From: Bradyrhizobium sp. 200
Lineage (GTDB): Bacteria; Pseudomonadota; Alphaproteobacteria; Rhizobiales; Xanthobacteraceae
Assembly: GCF_023100945.1 (NCBI RefSeq)
Contig: NZ_CP064689.1
Span: 124,001 to 188,000, forward strand
Direction: 5' to 3'
DNA: 64,000 bases
In this document: piece by piece, positions 1 to 9,900 of the stretch
Numbering within the stretch: position 1 is the stretch's first letter
Layout of the letters: every line of letters starts with the position of its first letter
The notes under the pieces: generated by a model
What the model was told of the DNA's origin: nothing
Database searches by the model: none
What the model saw: only the letters and a program-made list of their open reading frames with translations
Position numbers and translations under genes: made by a program

Positions 1-445
1 CCGCGCCCAGCACCGCAAGCGTCTCGCCGGGCTTCGGGCTGGCGCGGTCTTCCAGCGCGTGCAGCGCCGTGCCGTAGATGATGATGATGCCGGCGGCGCG
101 ATCGAAATCCAGATTGTCGGGAATCTTCACGATGGAGCTCGCGGGCAGCGCGATCTTTTCGCGTGCGCCGTTATGGCCGCATGACGCGACCACGCGGTCG
201 CCGACCTTGAGGTCGGTGACGCCGGCGCCGACGCTTTCGATCACGCCGGCAACCTCGGCGGCCGGCGAAAACGGGAATGGCGGCTTGATCTGGTACTTGC
301 CCTGGATCATCAGGATGTCGAAGAAATTCAACGCCGCGGCCTTGATCGCAATCACGGCCTGTCCCGGTTCGGCCACCGGATCGGGGACGTCGGCCAGCAC
401 GAGGTCGTCGGGTTGGCAATATTGCGAGCAGAGAATGGCTTTCAT
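1..445 (-). CDS. NADPH:quinone oxidoreductase / zinc-type alcohol dehydrogenase family, 3' end outside window
   Basis: Read from an ATG at 445, the protein starts MKAILCSQYCQPDDLVLADV and runs off the left edge. It shows the GroES-like N-terminal half of the quinone reductase branch of the MDR superfamily: AALNFFDILMIQGKY, PFSPAAEVAGVIESVG and VGDRVVA, then a stretch (AGIIIIYGTALHAL, GETLAVLGAG) that opens the nucleotide-binding domain. No structural zinc cysteines are visible in this part, which fits the zinc-free quinone reductases. It probably reduces quinones or enones with NADPH. It is divergent from the SDR gene that follows. Only about 148 residues are present, so the exact substrate class cannot be told. 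Confidence 0.85.
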   Translation of the reverse strand, partial: MKAILCSQYCQPDDLVLADVPDPVAEPGQAVIAIKAAALNFFDILMIQGKYQIKPPFPFSPAAEVAGVIESVGAGVTDLKVGDRVVASCGHNGAREKIALPASSIVKIPDNLDFDRAAGIIIIYGTALHALEDRASPKPGETLAVLGA

Positions 446-560
446 GGGCGCACCTGATTTCGGACCGGCAAGAAGACTGGCAACTTCATGCCGGATTTGA
501 AGCCGGGCTACAATCCGATTCGGATGCATGGTCTCGGGGCGGTGGAGGGGGATTCAAACG

Positions 561-1400
561 ATGTTTGAAAAGGGCTTGCTGGCGGGAAAGCGGATTTTAG
601 TCACCGGTGGCGGTTCGGGCCTCGGGGCTGCGATGGGACATCGCTTCGTCGAGCTCGGCGCGGAGCTGATCATTTGCGGCCGGAGGCCCGAATTGCTGGA
701 GGCGACGGCCGCCCGGATGCGCAGCGAACTCGGCGGCAAGGTTGGCGTGATCGGCTGCGATATCCGCGACGGCGCTGCGGTCGATGCCATGATGGAAGAG
801 ATATGGCGCGTGGCGCCGATCGATGTGCTGGTCAACAATGCCGCTGCGACCTTCATCGCGCAGACCGAACATCTGTCGCCGCGGGCAGCCGACGCGATCC
901 TGGCGCCGACGCTGCATGGCACGATGTATTGCACGCTCGCCGCGGGCAGGCGCTGGATCGACGGCAAGCACAAAGGCGTGGTGCTGAGCATCCTCTCGAC
1001 CTCGACCATCACCGGCCGCGCCTTCACGGTGCCTTCGGCGATGGCGAAATCCGCCGTGCTCGCGATGACCAGGAGTCTTGCGGTGGAATGGGGTCCCAAA
1101 GGTGTGCGCACGGTCGCAATCGCGCCCGGCGCGTTTCCGACGCCTGGCGCTTCGGGCCAGCTCCGCCCCGAGGGCCGCGATGAAAGCTGGGCGCAACGCA
1201 ATCCGCTCGGCCGCGCCGGCGAGCATGGCGAACTTGCGGACCTGGCGAGCTTTCTGATTTCGGACCAGGCCGGCTACATCAATGGCGAGATGGTGGTGCA
1301 GGATGGCGGCGCCCATTTACGCAGTTCCGGCGCCGAGGATCTGCTGCAATGGACCGATGCGCAGTGGCAAAAACAGCGCGAGCGACGTACCAAGGGCTGA
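561..1400 (+). CDS. SDR family NAD(P)-dependent oxidoreductase
   Basis: A 279-residue short-chain dehydrogenase. The ATG at 561 is preferred to the upstream GTG because a GGAGGGGG purine run precedes it and the Rossmann fold then starts near the N-terminus. The nucleotide-binding motif TGGGSGLG, the NNAA motif and a serine-rich active-site strand ending at TVPSAMAKSAV are visible; the usual YxxxK tyrosine appears to be replaced by a serine/methionine context, as in dienoyl-CoA reductase-like SDRs. The C-terminus carries YINGEMVVQDGG. By overall pattern it resembles 2,4-dienoyl-CoA reductase or 3-ketoacyl-ACP reductase-like proteins, so a role in acyl-CoA metabolism is possible but unproven. 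Confidence 0.85.
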   Translation: MFEKGLLAGKRILVTGGGSGLGAAMGHRFVELGAELIICGRRPELLEATAARMRSELGGKVGVIGCDIRDGAAVDAMMEEIWRVAPIDVLVNNAAATFIAQTEHLSPRAADAILAPTLHGTMYCTLAAGRRWIDGKHKGVVLSILSTSTITGRAFTVPSAMAKSAVLAMTRSLAVEWGPKGVRTVAIAPGAFPTPGASGQLRPEGRDESWAQRNPLGRAGEHGELADLASFLISDQAGYINGEMVVQDGGAHLRSSGAEDLLQWTDAQWQKQRERRTKG

Positions 1401-1568
1401 AACCAAGACTCGCGTTTTTGATTCGCCAAAGGGACCTGGGACTAAGCGTCGCCACGGCGGTGAGCAACACCGTAACTGCCTTCCCAAAAAAGCATTTCCC
1501 GGCTATCCATCCCCGGCGGCGCGATGCGCCCTCGGGCCATCTTCCAGTCACAATGATGAGGGAACCAG

Positions 1569-2207
1569 TTGTCCGTGTTGCGAATACTGACATTTCTGGT
1601 TGCGATTACAGCGTTGTGTGGGGCGACATCCCTCGCGCAAGCACAGGGCGCTGCTTCGAAAGGTGCTAAGGACGCGCCTGCGCCAGCACCGGCGGCAAAG
1701 CCGACGACGGCCAAGCCAGCGAAGCCGGAACCGGCAGCGACCGCCGCTGCCGGCGGTGCGGAACCTACCTTGATCGGTCAGTACGGTACCTGGGGTGCCT
1801 ACACGGCGGCGCCGAACGGCAGGAAGGTTTGCTTCGCGCTGGCGAAGCCGTCGTCATCCAAAACCAACCCGCCGAATCGTCCGCGCGATCCCGCCTACGC
1901 TTTCGTCTCGACGCGTCCGGCCGAAAAAGTCGTCAACGAAGTTTCGATCATGATCGGATACGCGCTGAAGCCGGGCTCGGAATCCTCTCTCGAGGTCGGC
2001 GGCTCGGCCTATGCGATGTATACCCAAGGTGACGGGCTCTGGATCAAGAACGCCGCGGAGGAGGAGCAGATGGTCAACGCCATGCGCAAATCCGCCGAAG
2101 TCACCGTCAAGGGCGTTTCGGCCAAGGGCACCGAGACCACGGACGTCTTCTCGCTGAAGGGGCTGTCCCAGGCGCTCGACCGGCTGGCGCAGGACTGCAA
2201 GCGCTAA
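1569..2207 (+). CDS. IalB-like (invasion-associated locus B) secreted protein
   Basis: A 212-residue protein read from a TTG at 1569 with GAGGGAA upstream; a GTG two codons in is the alternative start. It has a signal peptide (hydrophobic residues 5-22, AQA cleavage-like site), then an Ala/Pro/Lys-rich linker to about residue 60. The folded domain follows: GQYGTWGAYTAAPNGRKVCFALAKP, VSIMIGYALKPGSESSLEVG, and a C-terminal DVFSLKGLSQALDRLAQDCKR. This layout matches the IalB family of periplasmic proteins, whose molecular role in rhizobia is unknown. Two cysteines (KVC and DCKR) may form a disulfide. Confidence 0.75.
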   Translation: MSVLRILTFLVAITALCGATSLAQAQGAASKGAKDAPAPAPAAKPTTAKPAKPEPAATAAAGGAEPTLIGQYGTWGAYTAAPNGRKVCFALAKPSSSKTNPPNRPRDPAYAFVSTRPAEKVVNEVSIMIGYALKPGSESSLEVGGSAYAMYTQGDGLWIKNAAEEEQMVNAMRKSAEVTVKGVSAKGTETTDVFSLKGLSQALDRLAQDCKR

Positions 2208-2208
2208 A

Positions 2209-2275
2209 GCATGATCCGGACCCGAAGGGCCGCGTTAGCGCAAAGTGGCTTCCGGTTTTCCGACGAGATCATACT
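2209..2275. repeat. Degenerate AGCATGATCCGGA-type palindromic repeat
   Basis: The stretch opens with AGCATGATCCGGA and ends with CGGTTTTCCGACGAGATCAT. It is a diverged relative of the half-element that flanks the alkaline phosphatase gene at 6771-6872 and 8833-8933. Confidence 0.6.
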
Positions 2276-2347
2276 CCAACAACGGCCTTTTAAGCCCAGA
2301 ATGACGTTGTTTAGGGACCCTGGAAGGCCTATTTGAGTGTACTTCAC

Positions 2348-2420
2348 AGGGTGGGCAAGGGCGCGTCGCGCCGTGTCCACCATTAACGTTTGTGGTGGGC
2401 AGTTTCGCTTTGCCCACCCT
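2348..2420. repeat. Intergenic inverted repeat (AGGGTGGGCAA family)
   Basis: The left arm AGGGTGGGCAA and right arm TTTGCCCACCCT face each other around about 50 bp, just upstream of rlmN. A related element with GGGTGGATTA/TAACCCACC arms lies at 47639-47719. Confidence 0.7.
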
Positions 2421-2452
2421 GCGCATCCGCTTCAACCGTCTCGTGTGAATTA

Positions 2453-3652
2453 ATGTCGCTTTCATCTTCCGTGGCGCCGCTGGAGAAGGTTCCGCTCGAA
2501 ACCTACGTGCCGCCGGCAAAACCCTCGCTGATCGGCCTGTCGCGCGCCGAGATCGCCGACCGGCTGGGCGACATCGGCGTGGCGCCCGCGCAGCGCAAGA
2601 TGCGCACGCAGCAGCTCTGGCACTGGATGTATGTGCGCGGCGCCAAGGCGTTCGACGAGATGACCAGCATCTCCAAGGAAATGCGTGCGCAGCTAGAGCA
2701 GCATTTTACCGTCGATCGTTCTGACGTGGTGGCCGAGCAGATTTCCAACGACGGCACCCGCAAATGGCTGTTGCGCCTGCCGAGCGGCGACGCGTTCCAG
2801 AAGGCGCATGAAGTCGAGTGCGTCTACATTCCGGAAACCGATCGCGGCACGCTCTGCGTCTCTTCGCAGGTCGGCTGCACGCTGAATTGCTCGTTCTGCC
2901 ACACCGGCACGCAACGGCTGGTGCGCAACCTCACGGCCGGCGAGATCGTCGGCCAGATCATGGTGGCGCGCGACCGCCTCAACGACTGGGCCGACCGCGA
3001 GACGCCGACCGGCAGCCGCCTCGTCACCAACGTCGTCATGATGGGCATGGGCGAGCCGCTCTACAATTTCGACGCGGTGCGCGATGCATTGCTGATCGTC
3101 GCCGACAATGAAGGCATCGGCATTTCCCGCCGTCGTATCACGCTGTCGACCTCGGGCGTGGTGCCCAACATCATCCGCACCGGCGAGGAGATCGGCGTCA
3201 TGCTGGCGATCTCGCTGCATGCCGTGCGCGACGAGCTGCGCAACGAGCTGGTGCCGCTGAACCGCAAATATCCGATTGAGCAATTGCTGCAGGCCTGCCG
3301 CGATTATCCGGGCTCGTCGAACGCGCGCCGCATCACCTTCGAATATGTGATGCTCAAGGGCGTCAACGATTCCATGGATGATGCCAAGCTCTTGGTGAAG
3401 CTGCTCAAGGGCATTCCGGCGAAAATCAATCTGATTCCGTTCAACCCGTGGCCGGGCACGACGTATGAGTGTTCGGACTGGGAGCAGATCGAAAAGTTCT
3501 CCGAATATATCTTCAACGCCGGCTATTCCTCACCGGTGCGCACCCCGCGCGGCCGCGACATTCTCGCCGCCTGCGGCCAGTTGAAATCGGAGACCGAAAA
3601 ACTGTCCGCGCGCGAGCGCCAGGCGCTCCGCGCCATGGCGATGACGGATTGA
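2453..3652 (+). CDS. rlmN: 23S rRNA (adenine(2503)-C(2))-methyltransferase RlmN
   Basis: A 399-residue radical SAM enzyme that methylates C2 of A2503 in 23S rRNA and A37 in some tRNAs. The radical SAM cluster motif CTLNCSFC lies at residues 142-149, followed by the GEIVGQIM and [14 protein letters not shown] signatures of the family. The acceptor cysteine is in [10 protein letters not shown], at about residue 374. The ATG at 2453 gives the usual alphaproteobacterial length; an upstream in-frame TGG-rich extension from 2390 has no family resemblance. It stands alone between intergenic repeats. Confidence 0.97.
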   Translation: MSLSSSVAPLEKVPLETYVPPAKPSLIGLSRAEIADRLGDIGVAPAQRKMRTQQLWHWMYVRGAKAFDEMTSISKEMRAQLEQHFTVDRSDVVAEQISNDGTRKWLLRLPSGDAFQKAHEVECVYIPETDRGTLCVSSQVGCTLNCSFCHTGTQRLVRNLTAGEIVGQIMVARDRLNDWADRETPTGSRLVTNVVMMGMGEPLYNFDAVRDALLIVADNEGIGISRRRITLSTSGVVPNIIRTGEEIGVMLAISLHAVRDELRNELVPLNRKYPIEQLLQACRDYPGSSNARRITFEYVMLKGVNDSMDDAKLLVKLLKGIPAKINLIPFNPWPGTTYECSDWEQIEKFSEYIFNAGYSSPVRTPRGRDILAACGQLKSETEKLSARERQALRAMAMTD

Positions 3653-3677
3653 GTGAAATGATGCGCTGCATGCCACA

Positions 3678-3789
3678 CGTCATTGCGAGCGAAGCGAAGC
3701 AATCCATCTCCTCGCCTGCTGCGAGATGGATTGCTTCGTCGCTTCGCTCCCTTGCGCAAACGCTTCGCGTTTGTCGCAGGCGATGACGG
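3678..3789. repeat. CGTCATTGCGAGCG...CAATGACG-type palindromic repeat
   Basis: The left part has CGTCATTGCGAGCGAAGCGA and AATCCATCTC; the facing half has GAGATGGATTGCTTCG and GATGACGG. Other copies are at 53044-53127 and 63001-63083, with a half copy near 14797-14835. It separates rlmN from the next gene. Confidence 0.85.
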
Positions 3790-3799
3790 TGTGTAAGCC

Positions 3800-4291
3800 A
3801 TGTCCCTGATCGGCCGCATCTTCGTCATCCTGTTCGCCTTCCTCGCCGCCTGCTTTGTCGCGGGCATGATCGTGGTCGGTGCGGTGCTCTACCCTGAATT
3901 CAGCGACCTCGGCGGCGGCCCGATCGATCAGGGCGCGATCAATGTCCTGCTCGGCTTCGGCTTCATCTTTCTCTCCGGCTTCGCGCTGCTGCCGGCGCTG
4001 GTCGTGGTGCTCATCACCGAAGCGTTCTATATCCGCAGCGTGCTCGCCTACGCGGTAGGCGGGGCGATCGTCGGGGCGGCGTGCTATCTTGGCCTTATTC
4101 CGTTCGATCCGGAGACGCTGCAATTCGACGGCATCGTGCGCCGCCATCTCGAAATCATGACCGGCGCGGGAATCGTGGCCGGCCTGATCTACTGGATGAT
4201 CGCCGGTCGCTCCGCCGGCGCCTGGCGGAATCCGCCGCCGCCCTTGCGGCCACCGCCGCCATTGCCTTCGCACTCGCGGCCGCAGGCGTGA
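3800..4291 (+). CDS. Small four-helix membrane protein of unknown function
   Basis: A 163-residue protein with four likely membrane helices, at about residues 5-30, 48-72, 78-100 and 120-138. The tail after residue 140 is proline-rich (WRNPPPPLRPPPPLP) and probably cytoplasmic. I do not recognise a characterised family. The ATG at 3800 follows a palindromic repeat, and another repeat follows the stop, so the gene is probably transcribed alone. Confidence 0.7.
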   Translation: MSLIGRIFVILFAFLAACFVAGMIVVGAVLYPEFSDLGGGPIDQGAINVLLGFGFIFLSGFALLPALVVVLITEAFYIRSVLAYAVGGAIVGAACYLGLIPFDPETLQFDGIVRRHLEIMTGAGIVAGLIYWMIAGRSAGAWRNPPPPLRPPPPLPSHSRPQA

Positions 4292-4303
4292 TCTCTGGTC
4301 TCT

Positions 4304-4449
4304 TTCTTCCCCTCTCCCCTTGTGGGAGAGGGTGGATCGAAGGAGCGAAGCTCATTCGAGACGGGTGAGGGGTTCTCTCCGCGGATAGAGACCCCTCATC
4401 CGACGCGGACTACGTCCGCGCCACCTTCTCCCACAAGGGGAGAAGGAAG
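4304..4449. repeat. CTTCTCCCCTTGTGGGAGA palindromic repeat element, copy 1
   Basis: About 146 bp with facing arms (CTCTCCCCTTGTGGGAGAGG and CCTTCTCCCACAAGGGGAGA) around a centre that reads GAGGGGTTCTCTCCGCGGATAGAGACCCCTC. Copies 2 and 3 lie at 44124-44263 and 60336-60472. Each sits between genes, without coding capacity. Confidence 0.88.
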
Positions 4450-4498
4450 ATAAGCTTCTGCCTTTCCATCACCATTCACCTCGGCTAAACCCCGCGCC

Positions 4499-5260
4499 AT
4501 GAACCGGACCGGACTTGTTATCGCGTCGGGCATATCGCTCGTCATCGGACTGCTGTTCGGGATCTTTCCTGAACTCGACCTGAAGCTGGCGGCATTGTTC
4601 TTTGATCCCGCGAGCGCATCGTTTCCGCTGAAGCAGAACGGGCTTGCCGCATTTGCGCGCGACGGTGCGATGTGGATCGCCTGGGCGCTGGCGCTGCCGT
4701 CGCTGATTGCCATCGTGGGAAAGCTGGTGCGGCCGGACCGGCCGATGCTGGTTCCGGGACGCGCGGCGGTGTTTCTGCTGGTCACCATCCTGCTCTCCGC
4801 CGTCGTGCTGACCAATCTCACCTTCAAGACCTATTGGGGGCGGCCGCGGCCCGTGATGGTGACAGAGTTCAACGGCCCCTGGGAGTTCGTGCCGTGGTGG
4901 GATCCGCGCGGGGCGTGCGGGCGTAACTGCTCGTTCTTCTCCGGCGAGGGCGCCACCGCGTTCTGGACCTATGCGCCCGCAGCGCTGACGCCGCCGGCGT
5001 GGCGGCCTTTGGCCTATGTGGCGGCGACCGTGTTCGGGGTCGTGACCTCTGCGCTGCGGATGGCGTTCGGCGGGCATTTCTTCACCGACGTCGCCGCCGC
5101 GGGTCTCGTCAGCTTTTTCGTGATCTGGCTGGCCTATGCCTGGATTTACCGCTGGCCATCGACGAGATTTTCGGACGCGCAGGTCGAAGCGGCATTGGCG
5201 CGGTGGGGCTGGCCCGGCTATCGCCTGTGGCGGCGCTGGCGCGGGCGTGAGGCGGGGTAA
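4499..5260 (+). CDS. PAP2-family lipid phosphatase (LpxE-like)
   Basis: A 253-residue integral membrane phosphatase with about six membrane helices. The three PAP2 motifs are present: KTYWGRPRP (residues about 118-126), a variant second motif CSFFSGEGA in place of PSGH, and RMAFGGHFFTDV, which holds the catalytic histidine. The GE in place of GH is also seen in the LpxE-like branch that removes phosphate from lipid A or phosphatidylglycerol phosphate. The true substrate cannot be told from sequence. The protein ends with a basic, Trp-rich cytoplasmic tail. Confidence 0.85.
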   Translation: MNRTGLVIASGISLVIGLLFGIFPELDLKLAALFFDPASASFPLKQNGLAAFARDGAMWIAWALALPSLIAIVGKLVRPDRPMLVPGRAAVFLLVTILLSAVVLTNLTFKTYWGRPRPVMVTEFNGPWEFVPWWDPRGACGRNCSFFSGEGATAFWTYAPAALTPPAWRPLAYVAATVFGVVTSALRMAFGGHFFTDVAAAGLVSFFVIWLAYAWIYRWPSTRFSDAQVEAALARWGWPGYRLWRRWRGREAG

Positions 5261-6718
<1,458 letters not shown>

Positions 6719-7079
6719 GAAACGTGTCCCGGACGCAGCGCGTTAGCGGTGCGGCGCAGAGCCGGGACCTAGAGCGTGATGACTTTTCTTCGAATCGTCA
6801 TCTCGCTCTATCTCTTTGATTTGAGCATGATCTTTTCGGAAAACCGGTACCCACTTTTCCGGATCATGCTCTAGGACCACATAGCCGATACGTACTTTTT
6901 TGCTCCGGCTCAGCAGCGCAGCACCGCGTGCTGCGCTGCTGAGCCGGGGCGCGAGAGCCTCGCGGGTTAGGCGTCCGTTATGGATACGTCATCCGGGACA
7001 GATAGATTTTGCCCGCCTGAATTCTCGCGGAACAGCCGCGCATGCTGCCCGTTCCGTGTGTCCGACCGGAGCCTCGATC
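6719..7079. other. Intergenic region upstream of the alkaline phosphatase
   Basis: 361 bp without a convincing gene. The first part holds GTGTCCCGGACGCAGCGCGTTAGCGG and a repeat element (6771-6872, listed separately). The rest could hold the phosphatase promoter. I could not identify a Pho box with confidence. Confidence 0.5.
6771..6872 (-). repeat. ~100 bp repeat, left copy of an inverted pair around the alkaline phosphatase gene
   Basis: Read on the minus strand it starts AGAGCATGATCCGGAAAAGT and ends AAAAGTCATCACGCTCT. It is nearly identical to 8833-8933 read on the plus strand; the differences are a few substitutions and one base in the CCGAAAAGATCATG stretch. Confidence 0.9.
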
Positions 7080-8834
7080 ATGATCAAGCCTGTCACCATC
7101 GCCCTCGGCCTCTTGCTTCTGGCATCGGCGGCCGATGCCCAGACGATTTATCCCATCGACCGCGCCGAAATCCTTTCCGGCGCGCAGTTCGACTTCAAGG
7201 TCGAATTTCCCGACAAGGTCGATCCGGCCAAGCTGAAGGTGACGGTCAACGGTCAGGACCATGCCGTTGCCTTCGGCCGCGACGGAACCTTCGTCGAGCG
7301 CGAGGATGGCAAGGACCAGTCGGCGCTGATGCTCCGCGATGTCTCGCTGACCACGCCCGGTTCCGTCGCCGTCGAGGTCAGTGATGGCACGCGCAGCCGC
7401 AAGGTGACGTGGACCGTCTACGACACCGGCCCCCGCAGGGCGAAGAACGTCATCCTGTTCATCGGCGACGGCATGTCGCTCTCCCATCGCGTCGGGGCGC
7501 GGCTACTTTCCAAGGGCATCGCTGAAGGGAAAAGCCTCGGCAAGCTTGCGATGGACGACATGCCGCATATGGCGCTGGTGGCGACCGCGGGTTCCGATTC
7601 GATCATCACCGATTCCGCGAACTCGGCCAGCGCCTACGCCACCGGCCACAAGAGCGCCGTCAATGCAATGGGCGTCTATGCCGACCGCACCAAGGACCCG
7701 CTCGACGATCCCAAGGTCGAGACCATCGCAAGCCTCGCCAAGCGCCGGCTCAATTTGAGCATTGGCATCGTCAGCAACACCGAAATCGAGGATGCAACAC
7801 CGGCGGCGATGGTGGCCCATACCCGTCGCCGTGCCGAGTATGATCCTATCGTCGAGCAGTTTTTTGCGGCCAAGCCCGACGTTCTCTTGGGCGGCGGTAG
7901 CGCCAATTTCCTGCCAAAGGCTGCGTCCGGAAAGCGCAAGGACGATGTCGATTACATCGCGCGTTTCCGCGAGGCCGGCTATCCTGTGGCGATGACCGCA
8001 AGCGAGCTCAACGCGCTCTCGGCAAAGCCCGAGACGCGCCGGTTGCTCGGCCTGTTTGCCTCCGGAAACATGGACGGCGCGCTCGACCGCAAATTCCTCA
8101 AGGGTGGCGGCGTGAAGAAGTTTCCCGAGCAGCCGGACCTGACCGAGCAGGTTCAGGCCGCCTTGAACGTGCTGTCGAGAAACGAAGCCGGCTTCTTCCT
8201 GATGGTGGAATCCGGAATGATCGACAAATACGCCCATCTGCTCGACATGGAGCGCGCGGTCTATGACACCATCATGCTCGACAACGCCGTGCGCCTTGCC
8301 CGCGACTGGGCCAGCAAGCGCGGCGACGACACCCTGATACTGGTCGTGGCGGACCACAGCCATCCCAACAGCCTGGTCGGCACCATTAATGACGATATGA
8401 GCACGACGCCGAACGTGCCGTTCCGCGAGCGCGTCGGCGTCTATGACAAGGCCGGCTTCCCCAACTATCCGGCGCCTGATGCGGACGGCTATCCGTCGCG
8501 CGTCGACGTCAGCCGGCGGCTTGCCATCTTCTCGGCCAGCCTTCCCGACCACTACGAGACCTTCCGTCCCAAGCTCGACGATCCGAACGCACCGACCGTG
8601 AAGGGCGACGATCCCGCAACCTTCAAGGCCAATGAAAAATACAAGGACGTTCCCGGCGCGGTGCTGCGGCCGGGCAACCTGCCGGCGATGATCGGCGCGA
8701 GCGTGCATTCCGGCGAGGACGTCATCCTGACCGCGGCTGGGCCTGGCAGCGAACGGGTGCGAGGCGCGATGGACAATACCGAAGTCTTTCGCGTGATGGT
8801 GGAGGCGCTCGGCCTTGCCGCGGCGGGACGCTAG
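7080..8834 (+). CDS. Alkaline phosphatase, secreted
   Basis: A 584-residue enzyme that releases phosphate from monoesters in the periplasm. Residues 1-20 form a signal peptide ending ASAADA. A small beta domain (residues 22-115) precedes the catalytic fold, which begins VILFIGDGMSLSHR (metal-ligand Asp130). The nucleophile is Ser179 in TDSANSASAYATGH. Later metal ligands are seen in VESGMIDKYAH and VVADHSHPNS. The ATG at 7080 is chosen because it places the signal peptide at the N-terminus; the open frame extends back to 6900 with no such feature. The stop codon is shared with the first bases of the downstream inverted repeat. Confidence 0.93.
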   Translation: MIKPVTIALGLLLLASAADAQTIYPIDRAEILSGAQFDFKVEFPDKVDPAKLKVTVNGQDHAVAFGRDGTFVEREDGKDQSALMLRDVSLTTPGSVAVEVSDGTRSRKVTWTVYDTGPRRAKNVILFIGDGMSLSHRVGARLLSKGIAEGKSLGKLAMDDMPHMALVATAGSDSIITDSANSASAYATGHKSAVNAMGVYADRTKDPLDDPKVETIASLAKRRLNLSIGIVSNTEIEDATPAAMVAHTRRRAEYDPIVEQFFAAKPDVLLGGGSANFLPKAASGKRKDDVDYIARFREAGYPVAMTASELNALSAKPETRRLLGLFASGNMDGALDRKFLKGGGVKKFPEQPDLTEQVQAALNVLSRNEAGFFLMVESGMIDKYAHLLDMERAVYDTIMLDNAVRLARDWASKRGDDTLILVVADHSHPNSLVGTINDDMSTTPNVPFRERVGVYDKAGFPNYPAPDADGYPSRVDVSRRLAIFSASLPDHYETFRPKLDDPNAPTVKGDDPATFKANEKYKDVPGAVLRPGNLPAMIGASVHSGEDVILTAAGPGSERVRGAMDNTEVFRVMVEALGLAAAGR

Positions 8835-8933
8835 AGCATGATCCGGAAAAGTGGGTACCGGTTTTCCGAAAGATCATGCTCATATCAAAGAGATAGAGCG
8901 GGATGACGATTCGAAGAAAAGTCATCCCGCTCT
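8833..8933 (+). repeat. ~100 bp repeat, right copy of an inverted pair around the alkaline phosphatase gene
   Basis: It starts inside the phosphatase stop codon (AGAGCATGATCCGGAAAAGT) and ends GTCATCCCGCTCT. Its reverse complement matches 6771-6872. Each copy also holds internal palindromes, AGCATGATC/GATCATGCT and GATGAC/GTCATC. Confidence 0.9.
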
Positions 8934-8939
8934 AGTCAC

Positions 8940-9060
8940 GGTCGTCCCGGCGAAAGCCGGGACCCATACTCCGCGGCGGATATTGTTGAACCACTGGTCG
9001 ATGGCTTTCTCTCAACAACCGCCATTTGTGATTATGGGCCCCGGCGTTCGCCGGGGCGAC
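8940..9060. repeat. GTCGTCCCGGCGAAAGCCGGGAC-type palindromic repeat
   Basis: The arms CGTCCCGGCGAAAGCCGGGACCCATA and TATGGGCCCCGGCGTTCGCCGGGGCGAC face each other around about 60 bp. A related element lies at 56461-56584 and a short one at 32748-32775. Confidence 0.8.
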
Positions 9061-9063
9061 GGC

Positions 9064-9699
9064 CTAGTTTGGTGCAAACATCAGTTTGATGCAGCTTCGA
9101 AAGATCATGATCTGCCGCTCCAGTCGGCCGGGATCGTTCAGCGTCTTGGACATGATGATGGCGCCGTCGACGATGCAGGACAGCATGTCGGCGACATCGT
9201 CGAGGTCGACCGGCTCTCTCGGCGGATAGATCGCAGCGATGCCGTCAAGAATCTTGCGGAAGCGCGCATTCCAGTCCCGCACGGATTGCGCGGTGAGATC
9301 GCGTATCTCACGGTCGAACAGCCGTTCCTGATAGCAGATACTGGCGATCAGGCAGCCTGGATGTCCGTTCGGCAGATCGGCCATCGTTTCCGCAAGCAGC
9401 TTCAGTGAAATCAGGAACGCCTGCAGCGGATCGTCCGATAGCTGTTGGCCGCGCCCGAAGATTTCGTCGAACAGGCGATCATTGGTTGCGACATATCGCC
9501 GGACCATTTCGCGGGCGAGCGCGTTCTTGTCCTTGAAGTGGTAGAAGAAGCCGCTCTTGGTGAGGCCGGCCTCGGCGATCACTTCCTCGATCGAGGTCGC
9601 GCCGAATCCCTTGGCGAGCACGGCCGCCTCCGCGATCTCGAGGATTCTCTCGCGGGTGGCTTCGCCCTTGCCCTTCGGGGCCTCCAAAACTGCACTCAT
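9064..9699 (-). CDS. TetR/AcrR family transcriptional regulator
   Basis: A 211-residue repressor-type protein. The N-terminal helix-turn-helix is clear: TRERILEIAEAAVLAKGFGATSIEEVIAEAGLTKSGFFYHFKDKNALAREM. The C-terminal ligand domain contains HPGCLIASICYQERLFDREIRDL, as in the TetR_C group that pairs with redox or efflux genes. The ATG at 9699 gives a normal length; the frame continues upstream to 9822 without family likeness. It is divergent from the homocysteine methyltransferase-like gene at 9901, about 200 bp away, which is a possible target. Confidence 0.92.
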   Translation of the reverse strand: MSAVLEAPKGKGEATRERILEIAEAAVLAKGFGATSIEEVIAEAGLTKSGFFYHFKDKNALAREMVRRYVATNDRLFDEIFGRGQQLSDDPLQAFLISLKLLAETMADLPNGHPGCLIASICYQERLFDREIRDLTAQSVRDWNARFRKILDGIAAIYPPREPVDLDDVADMLSCIVDGAIIMSKTLNDPGRLERQIMIFRSCIKLMFAPN

Positions 9700-9900
9700 G
9701 GTACGGTTTCTCCACGGCCGAAAGCCGCAGGAGCTTGCGTCCTGCCGGCAACCATTTGATTTCGTATCATTTTGCAGCTCAAGGTTCATCCGCACCGCGA
9801 GCCGCCTAGGCGGCCGCGACACTATGAGGCACCAACATCGCCGGACCTGGCCGATGCGCGAGAGACGTATCGAGGTCCTTTAATTCGCGGAGATGTTGAA

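Noticed and set aside
7503..8708. A 401-codon minus-strand frame opposite the alkaline phosphatase
   Set aside because: It is a shadow of the phosphatase gene, whose motifs and signal peptide are unmistakable.
9823..9900. A SAM- or homocysteine-sensing riboswitch upstream of the homocysteine methyltransferase-like gene
   Set aside because: The 5' region is short and I could not find the conserved core or stems of any known class.
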